Assembly (NCBI RefSeq): GCF_020509005.1
Contig: NC_063020.1
Location: forward strand, 2,232,001 to 2,296,000
Source: Fulvia fulva
Taxonomy: Eukaryota; Ascomycota; Dothideomycetes; Mycosphaerellales; Mycosphaerellaceae
Length of the DNA: 64,000 nucleotides
Direction: 5' to 3'
Part shown: positions 50,522 through 61,795 of the stretch, piece after piece
Position numbering within the stretch: the stretch's first letter is position 1
Layout: the number at the start of each line of letters is the position of its first letter
The notes under the pieces: model-generated
What the model saw: only the letters and a program-made list of their open reading frames with translations
Database searches by the model: none
Told to the model about the DNA's origin: nothing
Translations under genes and position numbers: made by a program

Positions 50522-52381
50522 CCAGGGCGAACTGCACCTTGATCAGCAGCCAGGCTGCACGGGTATGATCGGCATTGTGAAAGGCGCTTGGTTGGGGCGA
50601 TCAGTGAACGCGATGGACATGACTTTGGAATTTGCATATTGAGTGGTACAACTACTGCCTATCATGCTTTGCACTAATATGTTTGATGAAATGGATACGC
50701 GGTCACGATGCATGCTGCTCAAGCAGATCCTACTGTAGTTTCCACCGTGGTTCCGACCATCTCTTTACCACACGATTTGCGGTGAAGTGCAAATGCCGTC
50801 CGCATATAGCTACGTCGCCAGCAAGCACTCCCGAAGATGTCGCGCCACGCCGCAACACCGAACACGACGTTGCAGACATCATCGACCGGGAGTTACAGCG
50901 CGCTCGCGTGGCTAATGTTCGCGATATCCGATTTCGCACGCGTTAAAGCAGGATTTGTCGATAATCTACCAGAGCCTGGACTCGCCAGTGGATTGCGTGG
51001 TGCGTACTCTCGAGGTACTAAACGTGTGTTGTTTCGGAGGTGGGAGCCGCGGACGAGGATGTCCTTTCGATGCCATGGGTTTGCTGAGGTGTTCATGAAT
51101 GATCTTTGGGCAATTGCTGGCTGGGCACGCTGGGTTTCTCTACTTCCTGGTTGTGAATTCACGGGGTCCTTGTGTTGCTTGCTTGACGCTCTGTTCTTTA
51201 CCCCTTTGTTGCTTGTGGGTGTGACTGTGTTATGGTTACTCTCATCGTCCGGTCGCTACGGGACGTCGTCGAGGTGATGGGTGGATGCCCCTACGGCTTT
51301 CTCACCGTCCTCCGCGAATACCGTGAAGTGACGTTCACGTTGCTCCGTCGACTTTTTGGTCGATGCAAGCAAGGAAGGTTAGGCTAGACGCCGCCGCAGC
51401 GGACCTCTCCGTGTTGGGGAACCGCCAGAGACGTCATCATAGCACGGCTGGGATTCTCCCCGACCACTGGGCTGAGATGGATATGCTGGTACTGCTGCAA
51501 AGGATAGTCATAACGTCAGGCGGCTAATGGTCACGCGACGCGACTCCTGAGAAGGCACGTGGAAGGGAGTGCTGATATCGAATGGTGCTGTATACCGATC
51601 AACGACCGAGAGCAACTACGTTGAACTGTCAGTGGTGAGACGGCATCACATCATCGCTCGGGCCGCAGCGCGCCAGGCACAACAACGCGCTCGAGGATTG
51701 CCGAAGGCGAGTGCGGTATTGGCGTGACCGGATTGTTGTTGCTGTTGTTCGGCTTCGTCGGCTCGAAGTGGTCGTCGAACTTGGCAGGAGGAGCAGGACT
51801 TTGCTGTTGTTGGCAGAGCAAAGGAAGGCTTGATAGTGCAATTGCATGTGGTTCTGTCCCGGCTAGTGCGATCCCTAGCAGCGATTCTGCAGTGGCGCCG
51901 GGAGGTGATGGATCATGGCACGCTGCTCTTTACATGCCGCAGAGACAATGCCAGTAGTCAGCATTTCTGTCACCTATTTGCATCCCATCTTCACGTGTCG
52001 TTGAGACGTGTCTCGCTCGCTGGTCGGCTGGTGGTGCAGATATTGTCAGTGTTTGCCCGAATCGGATCATTCCATGCAGAGAGGTGTGAGAGGCAAGGCG
52101 CATCAAAGCCCAGCGCAGGCGAAGGGGACCACACCAACGGCCGTTTCCTACGTCATTCTAGGCTAGCGAAGCACTGCTGCACTTTGCGTTCACTGTGCGG
52201 CGGCATCTCCTCACGTTTTGCGTCTGGAACCAGCCGAACTCTCTGCAGCTGCTCGATCCCTTGCGTGGGAGCCTCAGATGCGTTGCCAGATTTCAGCCTA
52301 TGCGCGGTGCTCTCCTCCACGTCTGCATGATCCGACCAGCTCACGACGGCGCAGGACAGCCAGGAGCGTGGCTGTTGCGCG
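50522..52381. other. Long upstream region of the histidine kinase gene, 1.9 kb
   Basis: An ORF of 146 codons at 50837-51277 (plus) has a hydrophobic end but poor composition and no homology that I recognise. The 700 bp before 52382 probably contain the promoter and a long leader of the kinase gene. Short TTG/CTG-rich stretches near 51730. Confidence 0.4.
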
Positions 52382-55300
52382 ATGAAGTCGTCCGCGACAC
52401 CGCCTAAGGACGAGACATCATCGACGTCAGCAGATGACTCCTCCGAGCACGAAACAGAAGAGACCGAGCCTACCCCTACAGGAGCCCCGTCACGGCCCTC
52501 GGTCTCTGCGACGCAGGCGTTATCATCGACTGGTAGACCGCTGTTGGTGAGATCGCCGCCCGGGAGGCTCTCGGAGATCAGTCGCAGCCCAGAAACAGAG
52601 GGAGGGCAGGGCAATGCCACAGACAGCAGTGTCGAGGTGGAGCTGGGACCAAGCGATGGCACAAAACACAACGAACGCAGTGGCAAGGCCGGCGCGAGCA
52701 TCAGAAGCAGCGCATCGAAAGGCAAAGGGATCGTGCAGGTTCCACCGCACGGAGATCTGGAGCAGATAAAAGCTGCGCTGAACACTAAGATACTGTCTGA
52801 GACTCGCGCACGCCGCAGCTACGGTTCCAGCTCTGGCGCGCGAGATGAGAAGAAGCGGGTGTCGCCGATCAAGGAGGAGGAAGGCGCCACACCTCCCAGA
52901 TCCATCGTGGGGATGTTTACAGGACCACAGGAGCCGGTGCGCACCGCATCAACAGTCTCTACGGAGTCGACCGAGAGCAATCGAACCATACGAGGCAGTG
53001 TGCCTGCTACTCCTGCTGGTCAACCGTTACGCACGCCATCTTACCCGTTCCCATACGTCCCAGGGACGCCCCGAACATGGTCGAACTCCTTTCACCAGCC
53101 TTTCACTGCGCTATCACCGACTGTCAGCAACCAGACTGCCGGTGACGGGCACACCACTCCTGGAAGGTCCAGCCATGGAGACATTGCCTCTGGGGGTAGT
53201 ACGCCCGCTGCAAATAGTGCTCTCATGCCTGGTATCCAGCATGGAAGTGAGGACCCTCGCTTTCCGACTCCCAATTTGTACGATCTGGTGCTTCACCTCA
53301 ACTGCGAGCCAGGTTTGGAACAGTGGTGGGCGACTGTAACGAATATCCTGCATGATCATTTCAAGGCCGAGCGAGCCACTCTGGTGCAACCCGTCGATCC
53401 AACAGATATCGAGAATGTACCATGGGGACAGAAGGCTACATTTAGTATGTTTGGACAAGAAGAGTTTGTCCCTCATCGTACTGTCTTGGAGCAGACATAT
53501 GCAGCTCAAGTTTCCGGCCTGCGAAGACCGGAACTCGTTATGCGCGAACCTTCTTCGGAAGCCGTCATGGACGACACACTGCAGAAATTGCATCCAGAGC
53601 GGTTGCGACCACGCTTGGAATCGCGCCATTCTTATGCAGGCCATGGGAGGGAAGTTCGCGATGTACTAAGTACCCTCAATGAACCGAGTCAACGAACGCG
53701 ACCAGGAGGACCTCAGCGTACCGTCACCCACGCAGCTGGCGTCAATACCAATCGAGCGCTTCCCAAACGAATGTCATCTGTCAGCAGCAATCGACACGGC
53801 TCTTTGAGCGACCCGGACTTTAGCAGTGTGGGAATAAATGACGGACCTCATGCCGAAATCTTCACTAATCTTCGAGCCCTGGACCATGAATCTCATCCGC
53901 TGATTGAGCCTGGGGGCGTCAATCGTGTCCTCGATCGAGGGCGGATCGTTACCGTGACCAGAGACTATGTGTCCGACCCTAAGACCCACCCGGCATCGCA
54001 CTCCGCCCCAGAAGCATCATCGTCTGTATTTGAACAGCACCGCAGCACATTCCTTCCCGAAAGTGCTGCTGGGATTCGCCGAGGCTATGAGGAGTATGAG
54101 CAGCATCCTGCCTCCCCGTGGGCTCAGTCGCCTGCACCATCTCCAGCGATTCAGTCGGACGAAGAGTCCAATCCTTTCTTCACATCAGACGATGCGCAGG
54201 TGGACGACTCCTTCAATGACGCTGCCAGTCCAAAGGACTATTCTCAGTTCGGCCAGGTCGAGGCTATCGGCGTGGATCGTGCCAGTACTGTGATTCACAT
54301 TCCTTTGGTACACCCTACCCTGTCACAGCCGATGCAGTCTTTGCGAATGACACCTCAATCAAAGGATAAATCGAACAGACTACATCGGAGCAATACTGTT
54401 GACCTGGGCAGGAAGGCTCCAATCGCTGTTCTGTCGGTACTGACATCAACCGTACCCTATCCGACTAACCTTGCGCAGGCGCTCAAGCTGCTTGGACCTC
54501 ATCTAGCGACATCCTTTGCAACAGCGCAGCAATTCTCAGCGACTCATGTACAAAATGTAAACATTCGACATCGTCGAACAGCGAGTGGTCATAATCCTAC
54601 CACTGCACCCATGACAATAGAACCTCGAGGTCTTGAGGAGCTGGCGCATGCCGAGGTAGAGCAGCCGCCGGGCTCAGCATCTGGCAGCATCACAAGTCCG
54701 TCAGAATACTCGGGTAGATCAAGAGCAAGTCCTTCAGGGTCCTTCGCTGGTACACCGGGTTGGGATCCCGCATCTCATGGTTGGACGGCCAGCAGATCTG
54801 TTGCTGGTACACCAGCGCTATCAGGTACTGAGATGGTAGACAACTACTTTGATGCAAAGAAGCGACCAAGTCATCGCAGTGGTAGCAATGCTAGCGCGAC
54901 GCAGACTCCTGGCAAGTCTTCGAAGAGCGCAGGGAGCAACGAGAGCAAAACGGCAGCGGATGACGAGTCCAAAACACCTCGAAGCCAGCGCAAGTTGAGG
55001 ATCAATCCAAACGGAAAGGATGGCAAAGACGACAAGTCGCCAGCACAGCTCCCGACACGAGAGCGCAGTCCGCCCCGCTCCGCAGATGGACCATCACCAT
55101 CAAGACCGACTATGCGCCCTGCGACATCCTCGTTTTCACAGCTCGAAGGCTCCAAGCAACATTCGTTGCTGCACTCTTACGGCGCCGACATTTTGTCCTC
55201 TTTCGGCGGGTTCACGCCAATTGATGCGCCGACTCCAGGGTTTGCTTCAACGCCGGGACCTGGCGCTCACGCTCGCAAGAGCTCATACCCTGAAGACATG

Positions 55301-58300
55301 CCTCCGCCCTCGGAACGCCTACTACGAACCATAATAGATTCAGTACCCGTTCAGATCTTCACTGCACAGCCGGAGACGGGCTCGCTCAGCTGGGTCAATT
55401 CGAAGTTCCTTATCTATCGAGGCCAGGAGCCCCGGGAGGTTCTCAGTGACCCCTGGCAAGCCATACATCCTGATGATCGCAACGACTTTCTGCCAGCTTG
55501 GCATCGTTCACTTCGTACTAATCAGCAGCTGCAACAGAAAGTTCGCCTGCAGAGGTTTGACGGTAGCTATCGGTGGTTTTATGTCAGAGCAGCACCGCTC
55601 AAGGACAAACGACAGAAAGTGGTGCACTGGATCGGCACCATGATGGACTTCCATGAGCAACAGCTTGCTGAGCACAATTCAGCCCGCCAACAAGAGACTG
55701 CCGCATCGGAGGCCAAGTACCGTGCGCTGGCTAACTCCAGCCCTCAGATCGTCTTTGCAGTCAATAAGATTAAAGGCGTGACGTTCTGCAACACACAGTG
55801 GCTGCATTACTCGGGGCAGACAGAGTCCCAAGCTCTCGGCGTCGGCTTTATGGATCAGGTTCATCCAGAAGATCTTGCGAAGTGTAGATTGCCGACCTTC
55901 GATGGTGAGACCGGCCAGCCGACGAATGTGCCGACTTCGCTGCCACCAGAACCAAGACGTACTGTTTCCCAGTCGAACGCATCATCTAGCGGATCATCCG
56001 AGACTGAAAGAGCTTTCTCTAGTTCGGATGACTCTGTGGTCACATCCCCCATCGCGCAGATGCCGCAGCGGAAGCTATCAGAACTTGCAAGCACAGGCAT
56101 CCTGAAGGTTTCTCGCGATGCCGATGGTCGACAATCGTACTCCACAGAGGTCAGGCTCAAGTCAAAGGATGGCAACTTCAGATGGCACTTGGTTCGTGTA
56201 CTACTTGCAGATCCTCTGCTTGATCACGATGAGGGCGAGACCTGGTATGGTACCTGTACAGACATCAACGACCACAAGACACTGGAGCGGGACCTGAAGG
56301 AGACCATGGACGAGAAGTCAAGATTCCTGAGCAACATGTCCCACGAGATACGTACTCCTCTAAACGGCATCACAGGAATGGTCAATTTCCTGATTGACAG
56401 CAGCCTCACCGTTGAGCAAATGGAGCATGTGAACATCATTCGACAGAGCACAGAGGGTCTCCGTGGGTTGATTAATGACATTCTGGACCTGTCCAAGGCC
56501 GAAGCTGGCATGATCCAGCTGAACATGGACTGGCTCTATGTCCGCGCGCTAATCGAAGAGGTCAATGATTTGACTTCAGCTCTTGCTATTGACAAGGGCT
56601 TGGAGCTGAACTACATCGTCGAGGAAGAAGTACCGCCACAGGTCAAGGGTGACCGCTTCAGATTACGACAGATCCTACTGAACATTGTTGGCAATGCGCT
56701 CAAATTCACACAACAAGGAGAGGTCCTAGTCCGGTGCTGCCTTCAGAAGGATACTTGTCATGATCTCGACGAGAACGAATTGTACATCCGCTTTGAGGTT
56801 GTTGACACTGGTCGGGGCTTCACAGACCGCGAGGCCGAATACTTGTTCAAACGGTTCAGTCAAATTGATGGCAGTAGCACAAAGCAGCAAGGCGGCACTG
56901 GTCTTGGGCTTGTGATCTCGAAACAGCTTGCACAACTACACGGAGGAGACATGGGTGCTAGAGGTGTTCCGGGCTCAGGCTCTACTTTCACATTCTTCAT
57001 CAAGGGGGCCCTGCCCTCCCGCGAGGATAGGCCGCCACCGCCCACTCCCGGACCGCAGGGTCTACCGCTTCCCGGCCCTGTGGCATCTTCAGTGGCGCCA
57101 ACAGCATTGACAAAGGTGCCGTCTCTGCCATCCTATACCGAAACCCTTGGGAAAGCCTCTCCTAGGTTCCTCCAGGAAGTCTCAGGATCCCCGTCGCCCT
57201 ACTCGCCAGACAACGGTAAAGACTCTCCCTCGGTTTCCTCGGCCAGCTCCGATCCTTCTGTACGTTCAGCCACTAGGACTGGTAGTGTGCGGTCGGACAG
57301 ATCGTCTGTTTCTTCGATCATTCCAGATCCTTCCGTATCGAGTACTTCTAGTCTTCCGATGAAGCTGTCACTGCCAGAGGGTGGTCCCACAATGGTGGCT
57401 AAGGGCCACTCCCCGGCCTCGACAGGCTCAGAGAACTCGGCGACATCGACAGAAACAGTGCGGCCTACCTCCGCTGTAGTGCCACCTATGTTCTCGATAC
57501 TCGTCATAGCGCCATGGAAGTACAGTCGCGAAGCTACTGTTAGACACATCGACATGACCTTGCCAAAGAACATACCTCATCAGATCACTGCTCGAGAAAG
57601 CTTCGCTGACTGTCAAGATATGCTCGGTGGAGAAGAGCCGGTCATCTTTACTCACATTGTGGTCGTGCTACAAGACGTGAATCAGATTCTTGGTCTCATG
57701 CGTCAAATCTTCAGCTCGCCGACATCATCGACTGCCATGGTATTGATCACGGATCTGGCGCAGCGAAGGAAGATCATGGAGCAAGCGCCAGACTACAATT
57801 ATGATCAGCTTGTGAGTGACCGGAGGTTGAGATTTGTCTTCAAGCCATTGAAGCCATCACGATTCGGCCTTATCTTCGACCCGCAGAAGGAGCGTGAGAT
57901 GAGTCTCGACCGGAATCAAGACAGTGCACAGCAAGTCGCTGTCAACCAGAAGCAAGTTTTCGAAGAGTTGACCAAGAGGCTTGGTAATCGAGCAAACCGT
58001 GTCCTGCTGGTCGAAGACAACCGTGTCAACCAAATGGTTATCCTCAAGTTCTTGGCCAAAGTATCGATCAAAGTGGACACCGTGATGGACGGCGTTCAAT
58101 GCACGGACAAAGTGTTCGACAAGCCGCACGGATACTACTCTATCATTCTTTGCGATCTCCACATGCCCAACAAAGATGGATACCAATCCTGCAAGGAGAT
58201 CCGCAAGTGGGAGAGGAAGAACAAATTCCCACATCTACCAATCATAGCATTATCTGCAAATGTCCTCGGCGACGTATACCAGAAATGCGCCGAAGCTGGA

Positions 58301-58453
58301 TTCAACAGCTATCTCACTAAGCCAGTCGACTTCAAAGAGCTGAGCACAGTCCTAATGTCTTTTATGGATCCCCAGGACCCAACAAAGCCGCATGAGTTCA
58401 TGAAGCTCAAGCGCGGCCATGTGCCAACTTCTATGTCGTCGAGCGCAAGATGA
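52382..58453 (+). CDS. Hybrid histidine kinase with GAF-like, PAS, kinase and receiver domains
   Basis: Single exon of 2023 residues. Layout: disordered N-terminus (1-290); a GAF-like domain whose first half lies near 295-345 (LYDLVLHLNCEPGLEQWWAT) and second half near 680-720 (LAQALKLLGPHLATSFATAQ), split by a long disordered insert; PAS 1 at about 978-1090; PAS 2 starting about 1108 with its PAC part at about 1240-1300. Next come HisKA with phosphoacceptor His1321 (SHEIRTPLNGI), an ATPase domain about 1410-1540 (NIVGNALKF, DTGRGF, GGTGLGL), a degenerate receiver-like segment about 1700-1830, and a full receiver about 1874-1995 with phosphoacceptor Asp1925 (LCDLHMPNKDG) and Lys in LTKPVD. 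Likely cytoplasmic sensor feeding the Ypd1-type phosphorelay; stimulus and fungal HK class not determined. All phosphotransfer residues are intact. Confidence 0.95.
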   Translation: MKSSATPPKDETSSTSADDSSEHETEETEPTPTGAPSRPSVSATQALSSTGRPLLVRSPPGRLSEISRSPETEGGQGNATDSSVEVELGPSDGTKHNERSGKAGASIRSSASKGKGIVQVPPHGDLEQIKAALNTKILSETRARRSYGSSSGARDEKKRVSPIKEEEGATPPRSIVGMFTGPQEPVRTASTVSTESTESNRTIRGSVPATPAGQPLRTPSYPFPYVPGTPRTWSNSFHQPFTALSPTVSNQTAGDGHTTPGRSSHGDIASGGSTPAANSALMPGIQHGSEDPRFPTPNLYDLVLHLNCEPGLEQWWATVTNILHDHFKAERATLVQPVDPTDIENVPWGQKATFSMFGQEEFVPHRTVLEQTYAAQVSGLRRPELVMREPSSEAVMDDTLQKLHPERLRPRLESRHSYAGHGREVRDVLSTLNEPSQRTRPGGPQRTVTHAAGVNTNRALPKRMSSVSSNRHGSLSDPDFSSVGINDGPHAEIFTNLRALDHESHPLIEPGGVNRVLDRGRIVTVTRDYVSDPKTHPASHSAPEASSSVFEQHRSTFLPESAAGIRRGYEEYEQHPASPWAQSPAPSPAIQSDEESNPFFTSDDAQVDDSFNDAASPKDYSQFGQVEAIGVDRASTVIHIPLVHPTLSQPMQSLRMTPQSKDKSNRLHRSNTVDLGRKAPIAVLSVLTSTVPYPTNLAQALKLLGPHLATSFATAQQFSATHVQNVNIRHRRTASGHNPTTAPMTIEPRGLEELAHAEVEQPPGSASGSITSPSEYSGRSRASPSGSFAGTPGWDPASHGWTASRSVAGTPALSGTEMVDNYFDAKKRPSHRSGSNASATQTPGKSSKSAGSNESKTAADDESKTPRSQRKLRINPNGKDGKDDKSPAQLPTRERSPPRSADGPSPSRPTMRPATSSFSQLEGSKQHSLLHSYGADILSSFGGFTPIDAPTPGFASTPGPGAHARKSSYPEDMPPPSERLLRTIIDSVPVQIFTAQPETGSLSWVNSKFLIYRGQEPREVLSDPWQAIHPDDRNDFLPAWHRSLRTNQQLQQKVRLQRFDGSYRWFYVRAAPLKDKRQKVVHWIGTMMDFHEQQLAEHNSARQQETAASEAKYRALANSSPQIVFAVNKIKGVTFCNTQWLHYSGQTESQALGVGFMDQVHPEDLAKCRLPTFDGETGQPTNVPTSLPPEPRRTVSQSNASSSGSSETERAFSSSDDSVVTSPIAQMPQRKLSELASTGILKVSRDADGRQSYSTEVRLKSKDGNFRWHLVRVLLADPLLDHDEGETWYGTCTDINDHKTLERDLKETMDEKSRFLSNMSHEIRTPLNGITGMVNFLIDSSLTVEQMEHVNIIRQSTEGLRGLINDILDLSKAEAGMIQLNMDWLYVRALIEEVNDLTSALAIDKGLELNYIVEEEVPPQVKGDRFRLRQILLNIVGNALKFTQQGEVLVRCCLQKDTCHDLDENELYIRFEVVDTGRGFTDREAEYLFKRFSQIDGSSTKQQGGTGLGLVISKQLAQLHGGDMGARGVPGSGSTFTFFIKGALPSREDRPPPPTPGPQGLPLPGPVASSVAPTALTKVPSLPSYTETLGKASPRFLQEVSGSPSPYSPDNGKDSPSVSSASSDPSVRSATRTGSVRSDRSSVSSIIPDPSVSSTSSLPMKLSLPEGGPTMVAKGHSPASTGSENSATSTETVRPTSAVVPPMFSILVIAPWKYSREATVRHIDMTLPKNIPHQITARESFADCQDMLGGEEPVIFTHIVVVLQDVNQILGLMRQIFSSPTSSTAMVLITDLAQRRKIMEQAPDYNYDQLVSDRRLRFVFKPLKPSRFGLIFDPQKEREMSLDRNQDSAQQVAVNQKQVFEELTKRLGNRANRVLLVEDNRVNQMVILKFLAKVSIKVDTVMDGVQCTDKVFDKPHGYYSIILCDLHMPNKDGYQSCKEIRKWERKNKFPHLPIIALSANVLGDVYQKCAEAGFNSYLTKPVDFKELSTVLMSFMDPQDPTKPHEFMKLKRGHVPTSMSSSAR

Positions 58454-59645
58454 GAACTACATACAACTGTACACTGAGATGAAACCACGAGTTAGGAACA
58501 TGGAGCTACAAATTGGAACCTTAGACGAAGGAGGTTGTCGGTCCTGGAAAGGCGTATTTTCTGCAGAAGCAAGGCACCCAGTCGGCGCGATTTAGCGATC
58601 ACAGCGAGGTCAGCGAAGGCGTTCGAAGAGAACTTTATCATTTCTGCATGGCATCAACAGGAGGCGGCTGATTACCATCTTTGGGTTTCTGCGTTTTGTT
58701 GCATTTGGCGGCGTACGGCAGGGCTGCTTGCGAGCATGTCCTTGCGGGAGCTGGTGTGGAGTTGTGAGGGCTGAATATACCTTCCTCTGTATTATAGAAC
58801 CTGTTCGGATATGACCCCTAATACCTACCCTATCTCTAAAGACCTGCGGTTGTGGGAACGGCACAACCTTGTGCTGTTGAGCAGCTTTGAGCGAGTATGC
58901 TTCAGATACGGCTTTTCCCAGCTTGTCCTTTGCACAATGCAGTATATATACCCTGCCGCCACTTCCTTCGCCCCTCGACGTGTTGCTTCTCAATCCCTTA
59001 CACTCACACTGGTTCTGCCATCTTACAACTTCGCAGCACTCTTCACCTCGACGTGACACAGATTTCTTGGCAATTGAGTACGAGAAATCCACAGTACGAC
59101 ATGCGCGCAATGCTCAACTGCAACATCATCTGATCGAGCACAAGGTAGTACGATAACCATACGAGCTGATAGAGAGCTGAACAGATGGCCAAGGGCGATC
59201 CTATCTGCAACACTCCCACCTGCCTGCCGGCAACAACAAACCCGCCCCGATGCGGAAGGTCCAAGCGGACGTTCCTTCCTCGGATCTCAACCCCAAACTC
59301 TCCACCTCGACACGCATCTCGTCCAGCGACGAGAGCTGGCAATTCGTCTACAGACAGCTAATGGGCGACTGCCGGCCAACTCAGACAGGCCGATGGTCCA
59401 CTTTCTGCAGCAATCGAGACTGATCAGAGCATCTCGTAGGTCTGATTTCCCACATGGTTGACCCACATCTAGCTCGTGGTTCCGCTAGCTTCACGGTTGG
59501 TCTTATCTACACTACTGGCTAACTCTACCTTTCTTCACCTTTGCTCTTCTTCTTTCACGATTTCATGTTCCTTCCACATCCACCAGACTTGTCACACCGG
59601 GAAGTCACAGCCAGGACCGGAGGTAACCCACCTGCTGCCACCATC
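58454..59645. other. Spacer and leader of the amine oxidase gene, 1.2 kb
   Basis: 3' region of the kinase gene and promoter plus 5' leader of the amine oxidase. A TATATATA stretch at about 58944-58950 is a possible core promoter element, but it is about 700 bp from the ATG. No gene seen. Confidence 0.4.
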
Positions 59646-61795
59646 ATGGCCACAGAATCAGTCGCCACCTCATTGCCCGTACGGACGGTGAAGCAGTCCA
59701 GCACCCACCCATTGTCTCCCATCAGCAGCGAAGAGATCCAGAATGCGGTATCTTTGATCAGGTCGCAATGGCCGCAAGGCCAGGACCTCCACTTCAAGGC
59801 CATCACTCTCGAGGAGCCACTGAAGGCACAGGTAGTGCCATACCTCGAAGCAGAATTCAGTGGCTACGATCTACCACAGATCGAGCGCAAGGTCTTCGTC
59901 ACGTACTATCTGAGGGCGACAAACAAGTTCCACGAAGCTGTCGTCAACCTGAGCTCCCAAAATGTGGAGTACAACATGAGACTAGGCAAGAACGATCATG
60001 CACCATTCGATGGCGAGGAGATCGTCGCTATGGAGCAGATTGCTCTTCAAGATGAGGGTGTGCAAGCAGAATTGGCTAAGCTGAAGCTGCCCGAAGGCTC
60101 GAAGGTTGTGATTGATCCCTGGATCTATGGATCTGATGGCGTTGAGGACGACGACCGCATGGCTCAGTGCTTTCTATACCTGCGTGATCCCCTAAACTCT
60201 GATGAGCTCGACTCCAACCACTACGCCCTACCACTCAGTATCTCACCCGTTCTTAGTCTGGTGTCTCTGAAGGTAATCCGTATCGACCGTCTTCCAACAG
60301 GAGCTGACAACACCATTTCCGGGCCAAAGCCCTGGGACCCGAAGCCAGCCAACGAGTACGTTCCAGAGTACCAGAAACTGCGCACAGATCTCAAGCCATT
60401 GCAAGTCATCCAGCCAGAAGGTGCAAGCTTCTCCGTTCAAGAACAAGGCACATCCAGCGTCATCGAGTGGCAGAAGTGGTCGTTCCGCATCGGCTTCAAC
60501 CAGCGCGAAGGCATGGTTCTCTACAACGTCCGCTACGACGGCCGTAACCTCTTCTATCGTCTCTCCCTATCTGACATGAACATCCCATATGCCGACCCTC
60601 GCCACCCATTCCACAAGAAGTCAGCTTTCGATCTCGGAGACGCTGGAGCTGGAATCATGGCCAACGATCTCAAGCTCGGATGTGACTGCCTTGGTTCGAT
60701 CCACTACCTATCAGCAACCCTAGCCGATGACAAGGGCAATCCACTCGACATGCCAAACGTCGTCTGTATCCACGAGCAAGACGGCGGCATTGGCTGGAAG
60801 CACACCAACTACCGAACCGGCCGCGCAGCCGTTGTGCGGAACAGGGAGCTCGTTATCCAGAGCATCATCACGGTTGCAAACTACGAGTACATCATGGACT
60901 TCATGTTCAACCAAGCCGGTGAAGTCGCCTATGAGGTTCGCGCCACTGGTATCTTATCAACACAACCCATCGATGACGGAGTCGAAGTACCGTGGGGCAC
61001 AGTCGTACACCCGGGTGTCCTTGCAACTCATCACCAGCACATCTTCTCCCTCCGTGTCGATCCCATGATCGATGGCTACCACAACCGTCTAGTCTACGAC
61101 GAAGCCCATGCGATGCCACGCAGTGACTTCAATCCTCACGGCACGGGATACTACACCCAGGAGACCATCGTAGAGCAATCTGGCGGTTTCAATGTTGACT
61201 ACGAAGCCAACAGGACATTCAAAATCCAGAACGCCGATGTGCGAAACCCGATCAATGGAAAGCCGGTTGCGTACAAGATTCACGCTCCTGCTTTCCAGAA
61301 GATGTTGTCAGACACGCAGAGCTTCAACCACAAGCGTGCGGAATTCGCGGATAAGTCGATTTACGCTGTCAAATACCGTGATGGCGAGCTGTATGCTGGT
61401 GGGAAGTACACGAACCAGAGCCGAGGGGGCAATGGTGTGCGTGCCTGGGCAGATCGTAAGGACAACATCGTGGATGATGATCTGGTGGTCTTTGTGCAAT
61501 TCGGCATCAACCACGTAGGTTTACCACCTCAGCTCGAGCTTTGCTCGGATAACGCTAACATTGATCACAGATTCCACGCATCGAAGACTTCCCAGTCATG
61601 CCATGCGAGGTGATCAAGGTGGCTATGAAGCCTGTGAACTTCTTCGACAAGAATCCAGCACTGGACGTGCCGCCAAGCACGCAGCAGTTCAATCAGAGTG
61701 TGCTGCTCAGCGAGCAGCACCATCAGGGTAGTGTGGAGGGCAAGGTCGATGCGAATGGTGCTGTGTGCTGCCAGACGACGAGTAGTAAGCTGTAG
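59646..61795 (+). CDS. Peroxisomal copper amine oxidase
   Basis: Two exons, 59646-61514 and 61571-61795 (56-bp intron, CGCTAAC branch), 697 residues. It oxidises primary amines to aldehydes with release of ammonia and hydrogen peroxide. The TPQ cofactor is made from Tyr413 in TVANYEY. The copper ligands are His463 and His465 (HHQHIFSL) and His623 (GINHIPRIEDFPVMP); the intron falls exactly after the His623 codon. The catalytic Asp is in KSAFDLGDAGAG. The C-terminus is SKL, a type 1 peroxisomal targeting signal, as in the methylotrophic-yeast peroxisomal amine oxidases. There is no signal peptide. Role inferred: use of amines as nitrogen source, with peroxide handled inside the peroxisome. An in-frame ATG-less extension upstream to 59541 is not used. 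Confidence 0.95.

Noticed and set aside
50837..51277. A 146-codon ORF with a hydrophobic C-terminus
   Set aside because: No family recognised, no signal peptide, and composition unlike the neighbouring genes; probably chance sequence in a long upstream region.
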